This document shows, one piece after another, positions 5,153 through 9,397 of a stretch of 9,397 nucleotides of DNA. Numbering within the stretch: the stretch's first letter is position 1; each line of letters opens with the position of its first letter. Location of the stretch: positions 1-9,397 of the forward strand of contig CAZKAD010000041.1 of assembly GCA_964550845.1 (NCBI GenBank). Reading direction: 5' to 3'. A program made the translations under genes and the position numbers. Under the pieces are notes generated by a model. That model saw nothing but the letters and a program-made list of their open reading frames with translations. It did not search any database and was not told the DNA's origin. Source of the stretch: CAYTKU01 sp964550845 (GTDB lineage Bacteria > Patescibacteriota > Patescibacteriia > Magasanikbacterales > UBA922).

Positions 5153-8100
5153 ATGTCAAATTTTGTCCACCTCCACGTCCACTCGCATTATTCGCTTCTC
5201 TATGGAATGATGAAGCCGAAGAAAATTGCCGCCTATGCCAAAGAGCGGGGTTTTTCTGCGATTTCGCTGGTGGATTATGGTTCGATGTATGGGGCGATTG
5301 AATTTTACCAGGCGTGCGTAGAAAATGGGGTGAAGCCAATTATTGGGTTTGAAGCCTATATCGCACCCCGGGGGATGGAAGACAAAGACCCTGAGCTCGA
5401 TAAAGAATTGTATAATCTGGTTTTGCTCGCGGAAAATTATGATGGATATCGTAATCTGATGCGATTGACTTCAGAAGGGCATCTGCGTGGTACGTTTAAT
5501 GGTAAACCACGTCTCGATAAAACAACTCTCAGAAAATATTCTCAAAATGTTATTGCGCTGTCTGCAGGTCTCAAGGGAGAGATACCTCGGCTCCTGAGGG
5601 CAGGAAAACTCGATGAAGCAAAGCGATTAGCACAAGAATATCAAGAAATATTTGGAGCGAATAATTTTTTTCTTGAACTCCAAGATCATCCTGCACTTGA
5701 AGGACAGATGGATGTGAATACCAAGCTGGTGGCCTTGTCAAAAGAATTAGGAATACCGCTCGTTGTAACCCGTGATGTCTTTTATGCAAATCCTGAGTAT
5801 GCTGAGGCGCAAGATATCATGTGCTGTATTCGTGAAGGCTGGAAAGTAGATTATACCAATCGTGAGAGTTATCGTCATGTGGATCGATCACTCAATAGTG
5901 GAGAAGATATTGCTTCGCGTTTTCGTCATATTCCAGAGGCAGTCGAAAACACTGTGAAACTTGCCGAGAGGATTAATATTGTGATTGAACTAAACAAATG
6001 GCATTTTGCTCCAGTGCCACTTGAGGACGGAAAAACCTACGATGAGATGCTCCGTGATCAAACCTATGCTCGTGTACTTTTGTATTATCCTGAAATTTCA
6101 GAAGAACTCAAAACGCGTATTGAATATGAACTGGATATTATCAAGACCAAAGGCTATTCACCATATTTTTTGTGTGTTGCAGATTTTGTAAACTATGCCA
6201 AATCGCAGGGAATTGTAGAAACCACTCGTGGTTCTGCTGCAGGATCCTTGGTTTCATATATTATGGGAATTACGACCGTGGATCCAATGCGTTTCAAACT
6301 GCCATTTGAACGCTTCCTCAATCCATTTCGTCCGAGTGCGCCAGATATTGATACTGATTTTGCCGATGACAGGCGTGAAGAAATGATTGAGTATGTCACC
6401 AAAAAATATGGCGCCGACAAAGTTGCTCAGATTATTACATTTGGAACCATGGCAGCACGAGCGAGTGTGCGCGATGTGGGACGTGCACTTGGGTTTTCGT
6501 ATAGTTTTTGTGATCAAGTATCCAAACTTATTCCACCCGGTGCTCAAGGGTTTCCAATGACAATTGCACGTGCGCTCAAAGAAGAACCTGATCTCAAAAA
6601 ATTGTATGAAACAAATGCCGATGTCAAACGCTTGCTGGATCTGGCGCAAAAAGTAGAAGGGTGTGCTCGCCATACGTCTATCCATGCTGCGGGAGTGGTG
6701 ATTTCGCCTACCCCTCTGATAGATTTTGCTCCTGTACAATACGAAGTTGGTGGTACTCGGCTCACCACGCAGTATGAAATGAAAGCCGTAGAAGCAGCAG
6801 GAGTACTCAAAAATGATTTTCTGGGAATCCGTAATCTTTCAATCCTTGGAAAAGCGGTTGAAATTGTCAAAGCAACAACCGGCGAAGTAATAGATATTTA
6901 TAAACTTCCACTGGATGATACCAAGACTTTTGAAATGCTTGCTCGCGGTGAAACCATGGGAACCTTTCAGCTCGGCGGAAGTGGTATGACTCGCTGGGTC
7001 AAAGAACTCAAACCAACCAATATTGATGATATCATGGCTATGGTGGCGCTCTATCGCCCTGGACCAATGGAATCTATTCCTGAATATATCAAACGCAAAT
7101 ACAATCCAGAGCTGGTTAGTTATTTTGATCCAAGACTCGAGACAATTTTGAATGCATCCTATGGACTCTTGGTCTATCAAGATGATGTGATGTTAACGGC
7201 AATTGCACTTGCTGGTTATGATTGGATGGAAGCAGACAAATTTCGTAAAGCCATGGGAAAGAAAATTCCCGAAGAAATGGCTCAGCAAAAAGAAAAGTTT
7301 TATAAAGGTTGTCTCGAGATTGGAAAAGTCAAAAAAGATATTATTGATGAAATGTGGAATGCGATCGCCCCGTTTGCTTCTTATGGGTTTAATAAGGCCC
7401 ATGCCGCCAGTTATGGAATCGTAGCCTACCAGACCTCGTACATGAAGGCGCATTATCCGGTGCAGTATATGACAGCAGTTCTGCAGGCAGAAGCAGGCGA
7501 CGCAGAAAAAGTTGCTGCTATTGTTCATGAATGTACACGTATAAATATTGAAGTACTTCCGCCAGATGTCAACGAAAGTTTCCGTAATTTTGCTATGGTG
7601 AGTAAACCAGGGGAGCCTGGTCGTATTCGGTTTGGACTCAAAGCGATCAAAAATGTCGGAGAGCATATTTGTGAAGTCATTTATACAGAGCGAAAGAAAA
7701 ATGGTCAGTACAAAAATTTGGAAGATTTATTGCAGAGGGTCCAAGACAAAGATTTGAATAAGAAGTCTATTGAAAGTCTGGCGCAGTCAGGTGCGCTCGA
7801 CTGCTTTGGTATTGATCGAGGGATTTTGCTTGGTAATAGCGAACAGATTTTAGCTTTTTCTAAACATTTGCGTGAAAAACAAAATACCCAGCAAGATTCG
7901 CTTTTTTCTGGACCCATGTTTGATATGGAAAGTAAAATTGTGCTCAAATCGTATCCTGATGCAACACTCGATGAAAAGTTAAAATGGGAAAAACAACTGC
8001 TCGGTATTTATCTTTCTTCTCATCCCTGTGCTGCCTACGAAGAAAAACTAAAAGGGGTGATTACTCTTTTGAATGAAGTAGAAAATTATGCTCGCGATGA

Positions 8101-8653
8101 ATGGATTGTGGTCTGCGGAGTGGTGGCAAGTGTGAAGAAAAAAATTACCAAAAAAGGAGATATCATGCTGTTTGTGACACTCGAAGATCGAAGTGGAGGA
8201 ATGGAGCTTTTGGTATTTCCCAAGACCTATGCTACAACGCAAGAACTGTGGAAAGAAGGGAATGTGCTCTGTGTCGTTGGGAAAACTCCCAAAGAAGATG
8301 GAGATAACAAAATATTTGTAGAGAATGCTCATGTTTTGAGCAAAGAAAATGTAGAAACAATTGGTCGACAAGTACGGATGGGACAAAAAAGTGGAGGAAA
8401 GTCTGGAAATGCTTCTGCTGATGCGCAGGGTAAAAAAGAAAAAGCACTGCGCATTATTCTTGATCCAAGTGTACTCAAAGAAAGAATGGAAGCTCTCAAG
8501 GCGTTGATGGCTGAATATCCTGGAGAGTACCGTGTTTATCTTTCTGTTGGCGGAAACAATATAAAAACCGGATCAATGATCCGGTGGGGTGAAGATGTGC
8601 AATCACGGCTTTTTGCTCTCGTAGGAGAAGTACCGGTTGATATGTTTGAGTAG
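5153..8653 (+). CDS. dnaE: DNA polymerase III alpha subunit (replicative polymerase)
   Basis: This 1166-aa C-family polymerase copies the chromosome. The N-terminal PHP domain (1-280) begins FVHLHVHSHYSLL, as in other DnaE proteins. The palm has TRGSAAGSLVSY (358-369), PDIDTDF (397-403) with the catalytic Asp pair, and the third Asp555 in NDFLGI. It also has FGTMAARASVRDVGRALG and HTSIHAAGVV. The fingers carry ALYRPGPM (632-639), YQDDVM (675-680) and FRKAMGKK. A likely sliding-clamp peptide is QDSLF (914-918), an OB fold follows at about 985-1065, and a small C-terminal domain at 1095-1166. I chose ATG 5153 over in-frame 5108 because it puts HLHVHS at the usual distance from the start and lies just after a promoter. 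Several PHP metal ligands look replaced, so built-in exonuclease activity is doubtful. FQLGGSGM (605-612) replaces the common FQLES-GM. It ends with TAG. Confidence 0.97.
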   Translation: MSNFVHLHVHSHYSLLYGMMKPKKIAAYAKERGFSAISLVDYGSMYGAIEFYQACVENGVKPIIGFEAYIAPRGMEDKDPELDKELYNLVLLAENYDGYRNLMRLTSEGHLRGTFNGKPRLDKTTLRKYSQNVIALSAGLKGEIPRLLRAGKLDEAKRLAQEYQEIFGANNFFLELQDHPALEGQMDVNTKLVALSKELGIPLVVTRDVFYANPEYAEAQDIMCCIREGWKVDYTNRESYRHVDRSLNSGEDIASRFRHIPEAVENTVKLAERINIVIELNKWHFAPVPLEDGKTYDEMLRDQTYARVLLYYPEISEELKTRIEYELDIIKTKGYSPYFLCVADFVNYAKSQGIVETTRGSAAGSLVSYIMGITTVDPMRFKLPFERFLNPFRPSAPDIDTDFADDRREEMIEYVTKKYGADKVAQIITFGTMAARASVRDVGRALGFSYSFCDQVSKLIPPGAQGFPMTIARALKEEPDLKKLYETNADVKRLLDLAQKVEGCARHTSIHAAGVVISPTPLIDFAPVQYEVGGTRLTTQYEMKAVEAAGVLKNDFLGIRNLSILGKAVEIVKATTGEVIDIYKLPLDDTKTFEMLARGETMGTFQLGGSGMTRWVKELKPTNIDDIMAMVALYRPGPMESIPEYIKRKYNPELVSYFDPRLETILNASYGLLVYQDDVMLTAIALAGYDWMEADKFRKAMGKKIPEEMAQQKEKFYKGCLEIGKVKKDIIDEMWNAIAPFASYGFNKAHAASYGIVAYQTSYMKAHYPVQYMTAVLQAEAGDAEKVAAIVHECTRINIEVLPPDVNESFRNFAMVSKPGEPGRIRFGLKAIKNVGEHICEVIYTERKKNGQYKNLEDLLQRVQDKDLNKKSIESLAQSGALDCFGIDRGILLGNSEQILAFSKHLREKQNTQQDSLFSGPMFDMESKIVLKSYPDATLDEKLKWEKQLLGIYLSSHPCAAYEEKLKGVITLLNEVENYARDEWIVVCGVVASVKKKITKKGDIMLFVTLEDRSGGMELLVFPKTYATTQELWKEGNVLCVVGKTPKEDGDNKIFVENAHVLSKENVETIGRQVRMGQKSGGKSGNASADAQGKKEKALRIILDPSVLKERMEALKALMAEYPGEYRVYLSVGGNNIKTGSMIRWGEDVQSRLFALVGEVPVDMFE

Positions 8654-8660
8654 AGCTAAG

Positions 8661-8749
8661 ATTGTCATTCTGAACGTATTGAAAAATCCATTTTAAGAAT
8701 ATACATCGTAAGAAAGATTCCTCCTCCTTTCAGTCGTCGGAATGACAAT
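8661..8749. repeat. imperfect palindromic repeat element ('GTCATTC...GAATGAC' type) between dnaE and tsaD
   Basis: Perfect 10-bp inverted ends, ATTGTCATTC (8661-8670) and GAATGACAAT (8740-8749), flank a partly complementary 69-bp interior. Read on the minus strand, the right arm continues CCGACGACTGAAAGGAGGAGG and then AATCTTTC. The left arm has the variant TGAACGTATTGAAAAATCC. Arms starting TTGTCATTC(C/T)GA and containing GA..GA(A)TC are known from dispersed intergenic repeats in many bacteria with small genomes, including CPR genomes. The element fills nearly the whole gap between two convergent genes. Its transcript could fold and act as a terminator for one or both, although it lacks a clean T-run. 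Confidence 0.65.
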
Positions 8750-8758
8750 GGTTGAATG

Positions 8759-9397
8759 TTATTCTCCAATGTGCCAGTTTGGATCAGCAACAAGACTTTG
8801 CCAGGGAGTAAAGTCTTGTTTTTGTATATGATGAATACTGGCAAGAGCAATCATGGTAGCATTGTCCATGCCGTACTTGATATCTGGGAGTCTGACGCGA
8901 ATGTTTTGATCAAATTTTTGCACGTTTTCGCTGAGAGTGTTGCGTAGTCGCTTGTTGGCACTGACTCCACCAGCAAGAATAACAGTTTTTGGTTGGTACT
9001 GTTTGCAGGCTTTGATGGTCTTTGTAACGAGTACATCGACAATGGCTTGTTCAAAAGATGCACAAAAATCATTGATCGTTACTTCTGCAGAAGGAGTTTG
9101 TCCAAATACTCCAGCCGGAAATGTTGCTGGCATAATATTTATCGCTGCAAGCGAGTTGTCTCGAAGATAATAGAGTGCCGAAGTCTTGAGACCCGCAAAA
9201 CTAAAATTATAATTGTCTTCTTTTATCATTGGTCGAGGAAAGTTGATGGCCGCAGGATTGCCAGTTTCGGCAAATTTGGAAATTTTTGGTCCACCTGGAT
9301 AGTCAAAACCAAGAAGTTTGGCAGTTTTGTCAAAACATTCTCCAGCAGCGTCATCGGCTGTTTTTCCAATTCGTTCATAATCCCCATAATCTTTCAT
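8759..9397 (-). CDS. tsaD: tRNA N6-threonylcarbamoyltransferase TsaD, C-terminal part (truncated by window edge)
   Basis: TsaD (Kae1/OSGEP family) transfers threonylcarbamoyl from TC-AMP to A37 of tRNAs that read ANN codons. The 212 residues visible correspond to roughly the C-terminal 60% of a protein usually about 340 aa long. Motifs in order are DYERIGKTADDAAGECFDK (6-24), LLGFDYPGGP (28-37), FSFAGLKTSAL (65-75), VILAGGVSANKRLR (139-152), and YGMDNATMIA (175-184) with metal-ligand Asp178. The Met at the window edge sits inside the protein, just before the ADDAAGE motif. The real start and the N-terminal metal-binding histidines therefore lie beyond base 9397. The stretch between GLKTSALYYL and ASFEQA (about residues 79-111) looks longer than in common TsaD proteins. 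It ends with TAA, 10 bases inside the end of the palindromic repeat. Confidence 0.96.
   Translation of the reverse strand: MKDYGDYERIGKTADDAAGECFDKTAKLLGFDYPGGPKISKFAETGNPAAINFPRPMIKEDNYNFSFAGLKTSALYYLRDNSLAAINIMPATFPAGVFGQTPSAEVTINDFCASFEQAIVDVLVTKTIKACKQYQPKTVILAGGVSANKRLRNTLSENVQKFDQNIRVRLPDIKYGMDNATMIALASIHHIQKQDFTPWQSLVADPNWHIGE

Noticed and set aside
6254..7666. Long open frames on the minus strand within dnaE
   Set aside because: They are antisense to highly conserved polymerase motifs, with Cys/His/Phe-rich compositions typical of shadow frames.
8665..8850. Possible small minus-strand gene overlapping the repeat and the tsaD 3' end
   Set aside because: It is formed by the repeat plus the wrong frame of tsaD, has no recognisable protein features and no start signal.
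1..9397. CRISPR arrays, tRNA or rRNA genes, insertion sequences, toxin-antitoxin or defence genes
   Set aside because: No spaced direct repeats, cloverleaf, rRNA sequence, transposase motifs or small paired toxin-like genes were found on either strand.

Overview
The window is an ordinary chromosomal segment, moderately AT-rich with very AT-rich spacers. It looks like a small-genome bacterium of the Patescibacteria/CPR type. This is an inference from several things: short compact genes, several exported or lipobox proteins of unknown function, a CPR-style DnaE, a DUF45 peptidase, a compact M29-like peptidase, and a dispersed palindromic repeat of the 'GTCATTC' kind. Absence of visible Shine-Dalgarno sequences fits but proves nothing. 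No rRNA, tRNA, CRISPR array, transposase, phage gene or defence cassette is visible. I found no convincing new multi-gene system. The notable points are features of individual genes and of gene starts and ends.

Layout, left to right. Bases 1-1899 hold three plus-strand genes: the C-terminal part of an alpha/beta hydrolase (cut by the window edge), an exported protein with a Thr/Ser-rich linker, and a DUF45/YgjP-like zinc metallopeptidase that starts one base after the previous stop. A bidirectional terminator hairpin (1898-1926) separates them from a convergent minus-strand gene for a membrane-anchored coiled-coil protein with a Cys-rich exported domain (1952-2872). From a 101-bp divergent promoter region (2873-2973) a compact M29-type aminopeptidase homologue runs to 3975. 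It meets a second bidirectional terminator (3988-4023) and the minus-strand pair at 4042-5038, a Cys-repeat lipoprotein followed after 4 nt by a multi-pass membrane protein. A second divergent promoter region (5039-5152) precedes dnaE (5153-8653), the replicative DNA polymerase III alpha subunit. dnaE converges on tsaD (minus strand, N-terminal half outside the window). The gap between them holds an imperfect palindromic repeat (8661-8749).

Functionally, dnaE (replication) and tsaD (tRNA t6A37 modification) are core genes. The two peptidases and the hydrolase are general metabolism. Four gene products are predicted to be exported or membrane-bound and remain uncharacterised. The most useful observations are a PHP domain in DnaE that has lost several metal ligands, gene starts with a -10 box almost touching the ATG and no ribosome binding site, a C-Y-x7-N-D-x3-C repeat lipoprotein, and the palindromic repeat after dnaE.
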